Below are positions 17,730 through 25,492 of a DNA stretch of 64,000 bases, in pieces. This DNA comes from Faecalispora jeddahensis. Lineage in GTDB: Bacteria > Bacillota > Clostridia > Oscillospirales > Acutalibacteraceae. Below the pieces are notes generated by a model. The model saw nothing but the letters and a program-made list of their open reading frames with translations, did not search any database and was not told the origin of the DNA. Numbering within the stretch: the first letter of the stretch is position 1; each line of letters starts with the position of its first letter. Position numbers and translations under genes: made by a program. The stretch spans positions 22,809-86,808 of the forward strand of contig NZ_CBYL010000010.1 of the NCBI RefSeq assembly GCF_000577335.1, written 5' to 3'.

Positions 17730-18713
17730 TCAGCCGCCGTTTGCCTCGCGGATCGCCTCGAGGTTTTTCTCCATGATCGAGAAATAATCCAGCCCCTTGG
17801 CCTTGTTTTCATCGCTGAGCCCCTCTACGGGGTCCAGCACGGCGGTTTTGGCGCCGGTCGCTTTTGCGATGGTCTGCGCCACCTTCGGGTTTACCAGCTC
17901 TTCAAAAAAGATGGTGGTGATTTTGTGTTCCTTGGCGAACTCGATGATCTCCGCCATTCTGGCGGCATCCGGCTCGGAATCGGCGGAAAGCCCTTCGATC
18001 GCGACCTGATTCAGACCGTATTCCTTGCAAAGGTAGCCGAAAGCCTGGTGAGCAACGATCAGATCCTTATTTTTCAGCTCACCCGTCATTTTGCGGAACT
18101 GGCTGTCCAGCTCATCAGCTTGTGCCGAATATTTACTGTAGTTCGCCTCGTAGGTTTCCTGATTGGCGGGGTCGGCCTGCACGAACGCATTTTTGATGTT
18201 CTCCATCTCTTTCTTTGCGTTCAGCGGGCTGAGCCATACGTGCGGGTCGGTGGAGGATTCCTCCTCTTCGGCGCTTTCGCCGGCAGGACTTTCCTCGTCC
18301 TCATGCTCGCTCGCTCCCTCAAGCAGAGAAATCCCGGAAGAAGCCTCTACCGCAACAAGCTTGTCATTCTGCAGGGAGTCCAGCACGCTGTCCGCCCAAT
18401 GCTCCATTCCCGCACCGTTATAAATAAAAATATTTGCATTTTCCAGTCCGACAATGTCGTTTGGCTGGGGCTCCCAGTCGTGCGGCTCCGTCCCCGGGGG
18501 AACCAGATTTGTCACTGTCACTTTATCTCCGCCGATTTTTTCGGCGAAATCCTGCATGGTGTAAAAGCTGGTGTAGACCGAAAGCTTTTGGCCTTCTTCC
18601 GCACCGGGTGCGCTTTCAACCGCAGAGCTTACAGAGCCCGTACCGCTGGCACAACCAGCCAGCAGCGCGGCGCAAAGCGCTGCGCTTACGAACCCCAGCA
18701 TCCTTTTTTTCAT
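17730..18713 (-). CDS. znuA: Zinc-binding lipoprotein ZnuA/AdcA-like
   Basis: This extracytoplasmic solute-binding lipoprotein delivers zinc to ZnuBC. Lipobox LLAGCASG (Cys at about residue 21) follows a basic signal peptide. Family blocks are PPGTEPHDWEPQPNDI (metal His), NGAGMEHWADSVL, DPHVWLSPLNAK (metal His), VAHQAFGYLCKEYGL (metal His) and FFEELVNPKVAQTIA with the final Glu/Asp ligand region. An acidic loop with HEDEE at about 137-155 stands where zinc-specific members have a His/Asp-rich loop. 327 residues, normal length. Start ATG follows CAGGAGGT. First gene of the zinc operon behind a promoter with a Zur-like palindrome. Confidence 0.93.
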   Translation of the reverse strand: MKKRMLGFVSAALCAALLAGCASGTGSVSSAVESAPGAEEGQKLSVYTSFYTMQDFAEKIGGDKVTVTNLVPPGTEPHDWEPQPNDIVGLENANIFIYNGAGMEHWADSVLDSLQNDKLVAVEASSGISLLEGASEHEDEESPAGESAEEEESSTDPHVWLSPLNAKKEMENIKNAFVQADPANQETYEANYSKYSAQADELDSQFRKMTGELKNKDLIVAHQAFGYLCKEYGLNQVAIEGLSADSEPDAARMAEIIEFAKEHKITTIFFEELVNPKVAQTIAKATGAKTAVLDPVEGLSDENKAKGLDYFSIMEKNLEAIREANGG

Positions 18714-18734
18714 GAAGTACCTCCTGCTGAAATC

Positions 18735-18763
18735 AATCGCAAATGAAATTCACTTGCATTTAG
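18735..18763 (-). promoter_or_regulatory. Zur/Fur-type operator candidate
   Basis: The imperfect palindrome has arms TGCAAGTGA and TCATTTGCG (minus strand) separated by three bases. It lies just downstream of the -10 of the zinc operon, where a bound repressor would block transcription. The assignment to Zur rests on position and gene content. Confidence 0.6.
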
Positions 18764-18772
18764 AATACGGCT

Positions 18773-18802
18773 ATTATACCCCTCTCATCAGCAGGATGTC
18801 AA
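18773..18802 (-). promoter_or_regulatory. Sigma-A promoter of the zinc operon
   Basis: On the minus strand TTGACA (18797-18802), 18-base spacer and TATAAT (18773-18778): both consensus hexamers, implying strong expression when derepressed. Confidence 0.8.
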
Positions 18803-18848
18803 GAAAAAAAGCGGAAAAAGACATGAGAAAATACGGTGTGGATCGGCT

Positions 18849-19826
18849 TTACCGCTCGCAGGGGTAGCAAATTCCCCAGTCGGCCCGGATGGAATCCATC
18901 AGGCGCAAAATGCGGAGCGTTTCCGCGTGGGGCATTTCAGGGCACTCAGTCTGTCCGTGCTCAATGGCGTTTAGGCACGAGCGCACTTCATATTCCATAC
19001 CGCTGATCTGCTCGGGGCGGCGGTAAATGCCGACAGAGCAGCGCTTTTCGTCAAACACCTCGATCTGCTCGGGGTTGTTCAGGTTGTCGATGATCAGAAA
19101 GCCCTTGCTGCCGTATACATACGCCCTGCGGTCGCTGACGGCCAGCATGGTGCCGCTGAGTACCGCGAGCTTCTGCCCGGGATGAATCAGGGACAGGCAG
19201 TTTTGAATGTCGATCCCGTCGGCAGAACGGATGACGCTGGTCGAAACGCTTTCCACCTCGGTGCCGAATACCAGCGCGTCCATCGTGAGCAGATATACGC
19301 CGATGTCGAGCAGCGCGCCGCCGCCAAGGGCAGGGTCTTTCAGCCGGGGGAGGGGTGCCAGCGCGCTCATGCTGGCCTGCATTAAAAACGGCTCGCCGAT
19401 GGCGCCGTCCCGGAGCAATTCGCAAAGCTGTAGGGAAAGCGGCATATACCGCGTCCAGAGCGCCTCGGTGACAAGGAGTTTCTTCTCCGTCGCCTTGGCG
19501 AATACCTCCAGAGCTTCGCTCTCATTGATGGTGAAGGGCTTTTCGCACAGCACATGCTTCCCGTGTTCCAGACAAAGCAGGGCGTGTTCCCGGTGGCAGT
19601 TGTTCGGGGTGGCGATGTAGATCAGGTCGATGTCCGGGTCCTGGGCCAGAGCAAGATAAGAGCCGTAGGCTTTCGGCACGCCGTGCCGCTGTGCAAACGC
19701 GCGGGCCCGTTCCTCGTCCCGCGCCGCCGCCGCGAGCAGGCGGACCTCCGGCATACGGCTCAGGGTCAGGGCCATTTTTTCAGCGATGCCGCCGGTACCG
19801 AGAATTCCAATATTCCATTGGCGCAT
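18849..19826 (-). CDS. Gfo/Idh/MocA family NAD(P)-dependent oxidoreductase
   Basis: Cytoplasmic dehydrogenase-like protein, 325 residues. N-terminal Rossmann domain NIGILGTGGIAEKMALTL, then DLIYIATPNNCHREHALL and the hallmark GKHVLCEKPFTINESEA (Lys of EKP, about residue 93). The C-terminal half has the GALLDIGVYLLTMDALVFG block, where the His/Tyr of other members is replaced by Tyr. Typical members act on sugars or trans-dihydrodiols; the substrate cannot be told. Start ATG 19826 follows AAAGGAA; an upstream TTG frame is not needed. Single gene. Confidence 0.9.
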   Translation of the reverse strand: MRQWNIGILGTGGIAEKMALTLSRMPEVRLLAAAARDEERARAFAQRHGVPKAYGSYLALAQDPDIDLIYIATPNNCHREHALLCLEHGKHVLCEKPFTINESEALEVFAKATEKKLLVTEALWTRYMPLSLQLCELLRDGAIGEPFLMQASMSALAPLPRLKDPALGGGALLDIGVYLLTMDALVFGTEVESVSTSVIRSADGIDIQNCLSLIHPGQKLAVLSGTMLAVSDRRAYVYGSKGFLIIDNLNNPEQIEVFDEKRCSVGIYRRPEQISGMEYEVRSCLNAIEHGQTECPEMPHAETLRILRLMDSIRADWGICYPCER

Positions 19827-19939
19827 AGTTAAGTTCCTTTCTGCGCAAGGCTGTTGTAAGCCGCTTAACAATAAACGGTGTTTCGTTTTCCCGGGCTTAG
19901 CCGGGAAAGGATGGCTGCTTTGAAAGAAATCGTATTTTC

Positions 19940-19948
19940 ATTATATCA
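19940..19948 (-). promoter_or_regulatory. Extended -10 promoter for the oxidoreductase
   Basis: On the minus strand TGATATAAT precedes the gene by about 115 bases. No good -35 is seen. The motif is the same as in the fold-back repeats nearby. Confidence 0.5.
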
Positions 19949-20005
19949 TGAAACATCAAGCAAGCTGACAAACACGTAAACCGCAGATTCTGAAACCACC
20001 AAACT

Positions 20006-20075
20006 GATGATTCAATGCTCTCTCAGGCATCGAAAGCTTTGCTTTCGCTAATGCCGTGAGGTTATTATATCATAA
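20006..20075 (-). repeat. Fold-back repeat, copy 3
   Basis: Plus strand: GATGATTCAATG, CTCTCAG, outer stem GGCAT/ATGCC, inner stem CGAAAGC/GCTTTCG, then GTGAGGTTATTATATCAT. Outer and inner stem sequences differ from copies 2 and 4 but stay complementary. Confidence 0.8.
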
Positions 20076-20128
20076 ATGATAAGACAAGCTTCTGAAAATG
20101 CTGTCTAAGCTCTCATAAGTACTAAGCT

Positions 20129-20200
20129 GATGATTCAATGCGCTCTCAGCCGCCCGAAGTTTCGCTTCGGCTTTGCGGTGTGAGGTTATTATATCATAAA
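20129..20200 (-). repeat. Fold-back repeat, copy 4 (reference copy)
   Basis: The element is about 72 bp. Minus-strand order: ATTTATGATATAAT, CCTCAC, CCGC, CCGAAG, loop, CTTCGG, GCGG, CTGAG, ATTGAATCATC. ATGATATAAT and ATTGAATCAT form imperfect terminal inverted repeats. CTCA/TGAG, CCGC/GCGG and CCGAAG/CTTCGG continue the stem, so the whole element is one long imperfect hairpin. One end contains TGATATAAT, an extended -10 box pointing inward. Copies are found on both strands in this window. Confidence 0.85.
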
Positions 20201-20252
20201 TGATCCGACAAATTTATGAAAATTCCAGCCGGATTTCGGAATCAATCGGACG

Positions 20253-20305
20253 GATGATTTCATGCTCTTTCAGACGTCCGAAGCTTTGCTTTCGCTTATT
20301 ATATA
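20253..20305 (-). repeat. Fold-back repeat, copy 5 (degenerate)
   Basis: It keeps GATGATTTCATG, CTCTTTCAG, the CGAAGCTTTGCTTTCG hairpin and TTATTATATAG. The part between the hairpin and TTATT is deleted. Confidence 0.6.
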
Positions 20306-20493
20306 GGGATAAAAGACGCTTTGCAAGAATCGGATTTTCCCACCCGGAAATTTTCTCCATTTTCTTTTGGGGAATCACAGCGCAGGCGAAAAGAGGAGAA
20401 GCTGACCTTGTGAAATGAACGGTTGATTTGTGAATGATTGGATAAAAGAACATTAAAAAAACACATGTCCAATTGGTATTTGCATAAAAATTC

Positions 20494-20522
20494 TAGACAG
20501 AAACGAATTTCTCTACTATAAT
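20494..20522 (+). promoter_or_regulatory. Sigma-A promoter for the calcium ATPase
   Basis: TAGACA (20494-20499), 17-base spacer and TATAAT (20517-20522). A weaker second candidate is TGGACA-16-GATAAT at 20728-20755. Confidence 0.65.
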
Positions 20523-20528
20523 AGTAAC

Positions 20529-21031
20529 ATTAGAACGTCTTTTTTTAAACAAAGTATTGCTAATAAATCTCTTTTTTGTGTCGGTTTACCTCGGAAAAGC
20601 ACCGGAAAAGCCCCTCTTTTCGATCTGCGGTGCGTCTTTTTATGCTTTAAAGACGGTGAAAGATTCAAAAATGCGGGACGCAGGGGAAAAAAATTCAAAA
20701 ATGGAACGAAATTTTTAAAAAAGCACTGGACAAATAATGTCTAATGAGAGATAATAGATTTTGTAACAGGAATTGGATTCATATTGTGGGGAATGACTGT
20801 GCAATATGGGCTCCAGCCACATTTTTTTTCGGGATTGCTGCCTGGCGCTCCCGTCTTTTTGTTTGATTTGACACTTTTTTCGGGGGGAAGAACGCTGTTA
20901 TTTTTCAAACAAAGACGGCCGCTTTTTTTGACGGAAGGGTAATGCTGTCCTGCAATTACCGGGAAGGCACGAACCGGCTGACCTGATTGACTGCGGTCAA
21001 AATCAAAATTATTGGAGGTTGACATCTAGGA
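20529..21031 (+). promoter_or_regulatory. Long 5' leader of the calcium ATPase gene
   Basis: About 500 bases without a credible gene separate the promoter from the ATPase start. The leader holds GCACCG/CGGTGC and CGTCTTT/AAAGACG hairpins and a direct repeat ATTCAAAAATG (near 20657 and 20691). I could not match it to the manganese yybP-ykoY or another known riboswitch. Small open frames here lack ribosome binding sites. Confidence 0.4.
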
Positions 21032-23719
21032 ATGAATTGGCACGCTGAAGCTCTAGAAAAAATTCAGGAAACCCTGAAAACGGACTTCAAGCTTGGTCTG
21101 ACCACTGCGGAAGCGGATTCCCGCCTGCAGAAATATGGTCTAAATAAGCTGAACGAAAAGCCGCCCCGTACTTTCTTCCAGCGTTTTATGGATCAGATGA
21201 AGGATGTTATGATTATCATCCTGATGATCGCGGCGCTCATCTCTGTTGTTTTGAGTATTTACAACACAATGAACGGCCACGAGGCTGAGTGGATCGAGCC
21301 TATCGTTATCGTACTGATCGTCGTGCTCAACGGCGTGATGGGTGTCGTTCAGGAGAGTAAGGCGGAAGCTGCTCTGGAAGCGCTGAAAAACATGACGGCC
21401 CCCAATGCTAAGGTGCTCCGTGATGGTAAGATGCAGTCCATTCCTTCTGCTCATCTGGTTCCCGGCGACGTGATCGAACTGGAGGCAGGTGACTTTGTTC
21501 CCGCTGACTGCCGTTTGATCCGCAGCTCCAGCCTCAAGTGTGATGAAGCAGCTCTTACCGGTGAATCTGTTCCCGCAGATAAAGCAGCGACAGACGACAT
21601 AAAAGAGGACGCTCCTCTGGGCGACCGCTTTAATATGGTACATTCCGGCTGCGCGGTTTCTTATGGTACGGCGAAGGCGCTTGTCATCGGCACCGGTATG
21701 GAAACCGAAATGGGCAAGATCGCCGCTCTGCTGGACGAAGAAGAGAAAGGCATGACCCCGCTGCAGCAGAAGCTGGCACAGCTTGGTAAATACCTTGGTA
21801 TCCTCACTCTGGTGATCTGTGCGATCGTATTCGTTGTCGGTCTGGTTGACGTTGTCGGCCCGCTGGACGGCGAAGATGCGGTAGCCGGAATTCTTGAAAT
21901 GTTTATGACGGCTGTTTCGCTGGCCGTTGCGGCAATCCCTGAAGGTCTGCCGGCGATCGTTACCATCGTGCTCGCTCTCGGCGTGCAGCGCATGGTTGAG
22001 AAAAACGCGATTGTCCGTCAGCTGCCCGCGGTTGAAACCCTGGGCTGCACCTCGGTCATTTGCTCCGATAAAACAGGTACCCTGACCCAGAACCGTATGA
22101 CTCTGGTGAAGGCGTATACCGAAAAGCAGGGCGTTGTTCCGCTGGACGGCGATCTTTCTGAAGAGACCCTTTCTCTGCTGCGCCTTGGTACTCTGTGCAC
22201 AGATGGTATTGTGCGCATTGAGGAGGATGGCACGGAGAAACATCTGGGCGACCCGACCGAAACCGCTATCGTAGCCTGCGCCATGCGCAACGATATTCAC
22301 CGCGCAGAACTGGATTGCTCTGCACCCAGAATCGGCGAGGTTCCGTTTGACTCTGACCGTAAACTGATGACGACCGTCGTAAAAACCGACGGCAAGATCA
22401 TTGTTATCGTCAAGGGCGCTCCGGATATTCTGTTCGGCCGCTGCACCTCCGGCGATATTGAGGCGGCGACCCACGCCAACGAACAGATGGCACAGGGAGC
22501 GCTGCGCGTTCTGGCAATCGGCAGCAAGGTGATCGATGAAGAGCCCCGGCAGTACACTGCCGAAGAGTTGGAAAAGGATTTGTCCCTCGTCGGCCTGGTC
22601 GGTATGATCGATCCGCCCAGACAGGAAGTAAAGTCCTCCATCGCCGAGTGCTACGACGCCGGCATCCAGACAATCATGATCACCGGCGACCATGTAGCGA
22701 CGGCTTCCGCGATTGCGAAGGATCTGGGAATCCTGCGCGAGGGCGATCAGGCCATCACCGGCGCACAGCTGCAGGCGATGAGCGACGAAGAGCTGTCCGA
22801 GAATATCAAGCATTACAAGGTCTACGCCCGCGTTACTCCGTCGGATAAGATCCGCATCGTAAAGGCGTGGCAGAATGAAGACCAGGTTGTTGCCATGACC
22901 GGCGACGGCGTAAACGATGCCCCTGCCCTGAAAGCGGCGGATATCGGCTGCGCAATGGGTATTACCGGCACCGACGTAGCGAAGGGCGCTGCCGCCATGA
23001 CCCTGACTGACGATAACTTCTCTACGATCGTTACGGCCGTCAAAGAAGGCCGCGGTATTTATGACAATATCCGCAAAGCGGTTCACTTCCTGCTGTCGTG
23101 TAACCTTGGCGAGGTCGTGACCGTATTTGTCGCGATGCTGCTGTGGAAGGAATCCCCGCTGATGCCCGTTCAGCTGCTGTGGATCAACCTCGTAACAGAT
23201 AGCCTGCCGGCGCTTGCGCTGGGCATGGAGCCTGTTGAGTTCGACGTTATGAACCGTAAGCCGCGCTCCAAGTCCGAGAGCATTTTTGCCCACGGTGTAG
23301 GCGCTATGGCGATCGTTCAGGGCTTGATTATCGGTACGATCACGCTGGTTGCATACTATCTCGGCAGCCGCGTTATCACCCCGATCACCCCGAACGCACA
23401 GGGAATCGATATCGTACTGGGCGAGAGCATGGCGTTTGCCGTACTGGCAATCTCTCAGCTGATCCACGCGTTCAACATCCGTTCCAGCCATTCTCTGTTC
23501 AAGGTTGGTTTCTTTACCAACAAGTACATGAATGGTGCGTTCCTGGCGTCTCTGGCTTTGATGCTGGTGGTTCTGCTGGTACCGTCCCTCAACGACGTTT
23601 TCAATGTAGACTTTATGCATATGCAGGCGTGGTCGATCGTGATCGGTTTGGCCTTTGTACCGCTGGTAGCAGTGGAAATCATCAAGGCGATTCAGCATGC
23701 GTTTGTTAAAAAGAATTAA
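21032..23719 (+). CDS. P-type calcium-transporting ATPase (P2A, SERCA-like)
   Basis: This 895-residue ion pump is of the P2 type. N-terminal cation-ATPase domain (HAEALEKIQETLKTD), actuator motif TGES in DEAALTGESVPAD, M4 metal site AAIPEGLPAIVTIVLALG (the PEGL form of Ca pumps), phosphorylation motif CSDKTGTLTQNRM, nucleotide-domain KGAPDIL and hinge TGDGVNDAPALKAADIG. M6 carries NLVTDSLPALALG, with the N/D ligands of Ca2+ pumps. Ten membrane segments fit. The ATG at 21032 has GGAGG at 21014-21018 and AGGA directly upstream. Codon use looks strongly optimised, implying high expression. Monocistronic, with its own terminator. Confidence 0.95.
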   Translation: MNWHAEALEKIQETLKTDFKLGLTTAEADSRLQKYGLNKLNEKPPRTFFQRFMDQMKDVMIIILMIAALISVVLSIYNTMNGHEAEWIEPIVIVLIVVLNGVMGVVQESKAEAALEALKNMTAPNAKVLRDGKMQSIPSAHLVPGDVIELEAGDFVPADCRLIRSSSLKCDEAALTGESVPADKAATDDIKEDAPLGDRFNMVHSGCAVSYGTAKALVIGTGMETEMGKIAALLDEEEKGMTPLQQKLAQLGKYLGILTLVICAIVFVVGLVDVVGPLDGEDAVAGILEMFMTAVSLAVAAIPEGLPAIVTIVLALGVQRMVEKNAIVRQLPAVETLGCTSVICSDKTGTLTQNRMTLVKAYTEKQGVVPLDGDLSEETLSLLRLGTLCTDGIVRIEEDGTEKHLGDPTETAIVACAMRNDIHRAELDCSAPRIGEVPFDSDRKLMTTVVKTDGKIIVIVKGAPDILFGRCTSGDIEAATHANEQMAQGALRVLAIGSKVIDEEPRQYTAEELEKDLSLVGLVGMIDPPRQEVKSSIAECYDAGIQTIMITGDHVATASAIAKDLGILREGDQAITGAQLQAMSDEELSENIKHYKVYARVTPSDKIRIVKAWQNEDQVVAMTGDGVNDAPALKAADIGCAMGITGTDVAKGAAAMTLTDDNFSTIVTAVKEGRGIYDNIRKAVHFLLSCNLGEVVTVFVAMLLWKESPLMPVQLLWINLVTDSLPALALGMEPVEFDVMNRKPRSKSESIFAHGVGAMAIVQGLIIGTITLVAYYLGSRVITPITPNAQGIDIVLGESMAFAVLAISQLIHAFNIRSSHSLFKVGFFTNKYMNGAFLASLALMLVVLLVPSLNDVFNVDFMHMQAWSIVIGLAFVPLVAVEIIKAIQHAFVKKN

Positions 23720-23746
23720 GCAGGATTCGTTTTAGTACAATAGAAT

Positions 23747-23785
23747 CAAAGAGCCGGATTTCATTTGAAATCCGGCTCTTTTTGT
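23747..23785 (+). terminator. Terminator of the calcium ATPase gene
   Basis: The stem AAAGAGCCGGATTTCA pairs with TGAAATCCGGCTCTTT and is followed by a T-run, 30 bases after the stop. Confidence 0.9.
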
Positions 23786-23798
23786 AGCTTCAGCGCAT

Positions 23799-24046
23799 AA
23801 AACCACCAGCTCTGCTGGTGGAATGAAACGCTTATAGCGGTTTTCGTTCTTTCGGAGCGAAGCGGAGAAACTGACAATTCCATTTACTGTCGTAGAACCT
23901 AAGGCTTACGAATATTACCCGTTCACGGGCCGTAGGGCGTGTAATGCGATTGACAGTATTTCGGTGCGTCTTGAGACGCGTGCCAGTACTATGCCCTTTC
24001 AGGGCTTGTGCAAACCACGCGTTCAACGCGTGGTCGCGTGGTTTTG
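23799..24046. mobile_element. Hairpin-rich ~250-bp non-coding element, PATE/IS200-IS605-MITE-like
   Basis: The stretch is bounded by AAACCACCAGC with hairpin CCACCAGC/GCTGGTGG (23803-23821) and by hairpin CCACGCG/CGCGTGG followed by TCGCGTGGTTTT (24015-24046). Between them lie further compact hairpins: TTCGTTC/GGAGCGAA, CCCG-TTCA-CGGG, GCGTCT/AGACGC and GCCCT-TTC-AGGGC. No transposase or credible ORF is present. Hairpins just inside AAACCAC ends recall IS200/IS605 ends, so a transposase-less derivative is the best guess; a structured RNA is the alternative. Confidence 0.5.
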
Positions 24047-24165
24047 ATTTTATCTCTTTCGGAATTGAATTCTTTCTTTTCTCCTTAGGCTGGAAAGGAA
24101 TAAAAAACCGTGAAAAGATTTTAAAAAAAGTATTCCAATAAAAATGGTTGGCGCACGCAAAAATA

Positions 24166-24195
24166 TGCTATATAATAACCTCAGCAGGCTGAGCC
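24166..24195 (+). repeat. Fold-back repeat, copy 6 (minimal)
   Basis: Only CTATATAATAACCTCAGC and GGCTGAG remain, with the central hairpin reduced to a few bases. Opposite orientation to copies 1-5. Confidence 0.4.
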
Positions 24196-24380
24196 TGTAT
24201 GTGCTTTGCGGGGACGGCCGATAGCGAAAACAGCTTTCCTGTCGCGAAGGAAAGCGTTTTCATAATGGTGTCTTTATAATATAAGCAAAAGCAAGGTTTT
24301 CTATGCCAAATGGGGCACGGAACCATTGGCTAAGTGACTGCAAGAATTTAGATAGAAGTTTCGCAGGATTGCTTGATGAT

Positions 24381-24451
24381 TTATGATATAATAATTTCAC
24401 ACCACAGGCCGAAAACAAAATTTTGAGCGGCTGAGAGAGTGTGGAATCATC
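24381..24451 (+). repeat. Fold-back repeat, copy 7
   Basis: TTATGATATAATAATTTCACACC, a divergent CGAAAAC/ATTTTG stem, GCGGCTGAGAG and GGAATCATC. It lies upstream of the SDR gene in the same orientation. Confidence 0.7.
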
Positions 24452-24504
24452 GTTTTGCTGGTACCGAGCACCTGGGTGGAATTATTATCAGTATGTTTTA
24501 TATT

Positions 24505-24574
24505 TTATGATATAATAAATCACACCGCAAAGCCGAAGCGAAGCTCCGGGCGGCTGAGAGAACATTAAATCATC
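24505..24574 (+). repeat. Fold-back repeat, copy 8
   Basis: TTATGATATAAT, CACACCGC, the GCCGAAGC/GCTCCGGGC stem, GGCTGAGAG and ATTAAATCATC. It is close to copy 4 in sequence. It carries a full extended -10 reading toward the SDR gene. Confidence 0.8.
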
Positions 24575-24629
24575 CGCTTTGTGATTCCGGTTATTTGAGT
24601 GGTGTTTTATGAAGTTAGCTCCAAATTTA

Positions 24630-24638
24630 TGATATAAT
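24630..24638 (+). promoter_or_regulatory. Extended -10 promoter before the SDR gene
   Basis: TGATATAAT in the context TTTATGATATAATG, followed by ATGATTCAAT. It is identical to the left end of the fold-back repeats, so the promoter appears derived from one. The start codon is 45 bases downstream. Confidence 0.6.
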
Positions 24639-24682
24639 GAAAATGATTCAATTCGCCCGCCAAGACGGAAGGAGTGGAAATG

Positions 24683-25492
24683 ATGAAAGCGTTGATTACA
24701 GGCGCCAGCTCGGGAATCGGCCGCGATATGGCCAGAATTCTGAGCCGCCGGGGGTATGATCTGATTCTGGTAGCCCGCCGCAGAGAGCGGTTGGAGGAGC
24801 TGCAGCATCAGCTTCCTTCACAGGTAAAGATCATCTGTGCCGATTTGGGACAGGAACAAGCCTGCTTTGATCTGTACGAGCAGACCAAAGGGGAGAATAT
24901 TGATATTCTGATCAACAATGCCGGCTTTGGCCTTTTTGGCTCCTTTGTAGAAACAGATCTGCATCGAGAGCTGGAACTGCTGGATGTCAATGTTCGCGCG
25001 GTGCATATCCTGACAAAGCTGTTCCTGCGCGATTTTCTCGATCGGGATTCGGGATATATCCTCAATGTGGCGTCGACTGCGGCGTTTTTGCCCGGTCCGC
25101 TGCTTTCCTCCTATTACGCGTCCAAAGCGTATGTGCTGCGGCTGACGCAGGCCATAGGGGAAGAGCTGCGCCGCCGGGGAAGCCATGTGTATATCGGGGC
25201 GCTCTGCCCCGGCCCGGTGAACACGGAGTTTGACCAGGTAGCGGATGTGCACTTCAGCGTTCGCAGCATGTCGAGCCAGCGCGTGGCGATGATCGCGATT
25301 CAGCAGATGTTCTCCCGCCAGCCGGTGATCATACCCGGCAGTACAATGAAAGCTGCGAAGGTATTGGTGCGGGCGATACCGGATGCGCTCCTGCTCCGGA
25401 TCTCTTATCATTTGCAGAAGAGAAAGCAGGGGCCGAAATCGAATCAGGCTGAAAGGAGTGGCGCGCCTGCCGCGCCGAAACAGGAAGTATGA
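24683..25492 (+). CDS. Short-chain dehydrogenase/reductase (SDR) family oxidoreductase
   Basis: Classical SDR, 269 residues from this start. NAD(P) motif ALITGASSGIGRDMA, LVARRRERLEEL (Arg after strand 2 suggests NADP), DILINNAGFGLFGSF, catalytic Ser in LNVASTAAFLPG and YYASKAYVLRLTQA for YxxxK. The catalytic Ser is in the NVAST form. A basic, Pro-rich tail ends the protein. ATG 24683 has AAGGAG 8 bases upstream; ATG 24680 and GTG 24674 are alternatives. The stop overlaps the start of the next gene (ATGA), so the two are translationally coupled. Substrate unknown. Confidence 0.9.
   Translation: MKALITGASSGIGRDMARILSRRGYDLILVARRRERLEELQHQLPSQVKIICADLGQEQACFDLYEQTKGENIDILINNAGFGLFGSFVETDLHRELELLDVNVRAVHILTKLFLRDFLDRDSGYILNVASTAAFLPGPLLSSYYASKAYVLRLTQAIGEELRRRGSHVYIGALCPGPVNTEFDQVADVHFSVRSMSSQRVAMIAIQQMFSRQPVIIPGSTMKAAKVLVRAIPDALLLRISYHLQKRKQGPKSNQAERSGAPAAPKQEV

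Noticed and set aside
20529..20760. Manganese (yybP-ykoY) riboswitch in the ATPase leader
   Set aside because: The conserved yybP-ykoY core was not found by eye.
20741..21025. Minus-strand open frame in the ATPase leader
   Set aside because: No start signals or family resemblance; the region is better read as leader of the plus-strand gene.
21140..23698. Long antisense open frame opposite the calcium ATPase
   Set aside because: It is a shadow of a strongly biased coding sequence, lacks a ribosome binding site and protein-like composition (His/Gln/Arg rich).
20129..24575. TPP riboswitch (CTGAGAG motif)
   Set aside because: The repeat has GGCTGAGAG, but lacks the other conserved TPP parts, occurs on both strands and before unrelated genes.
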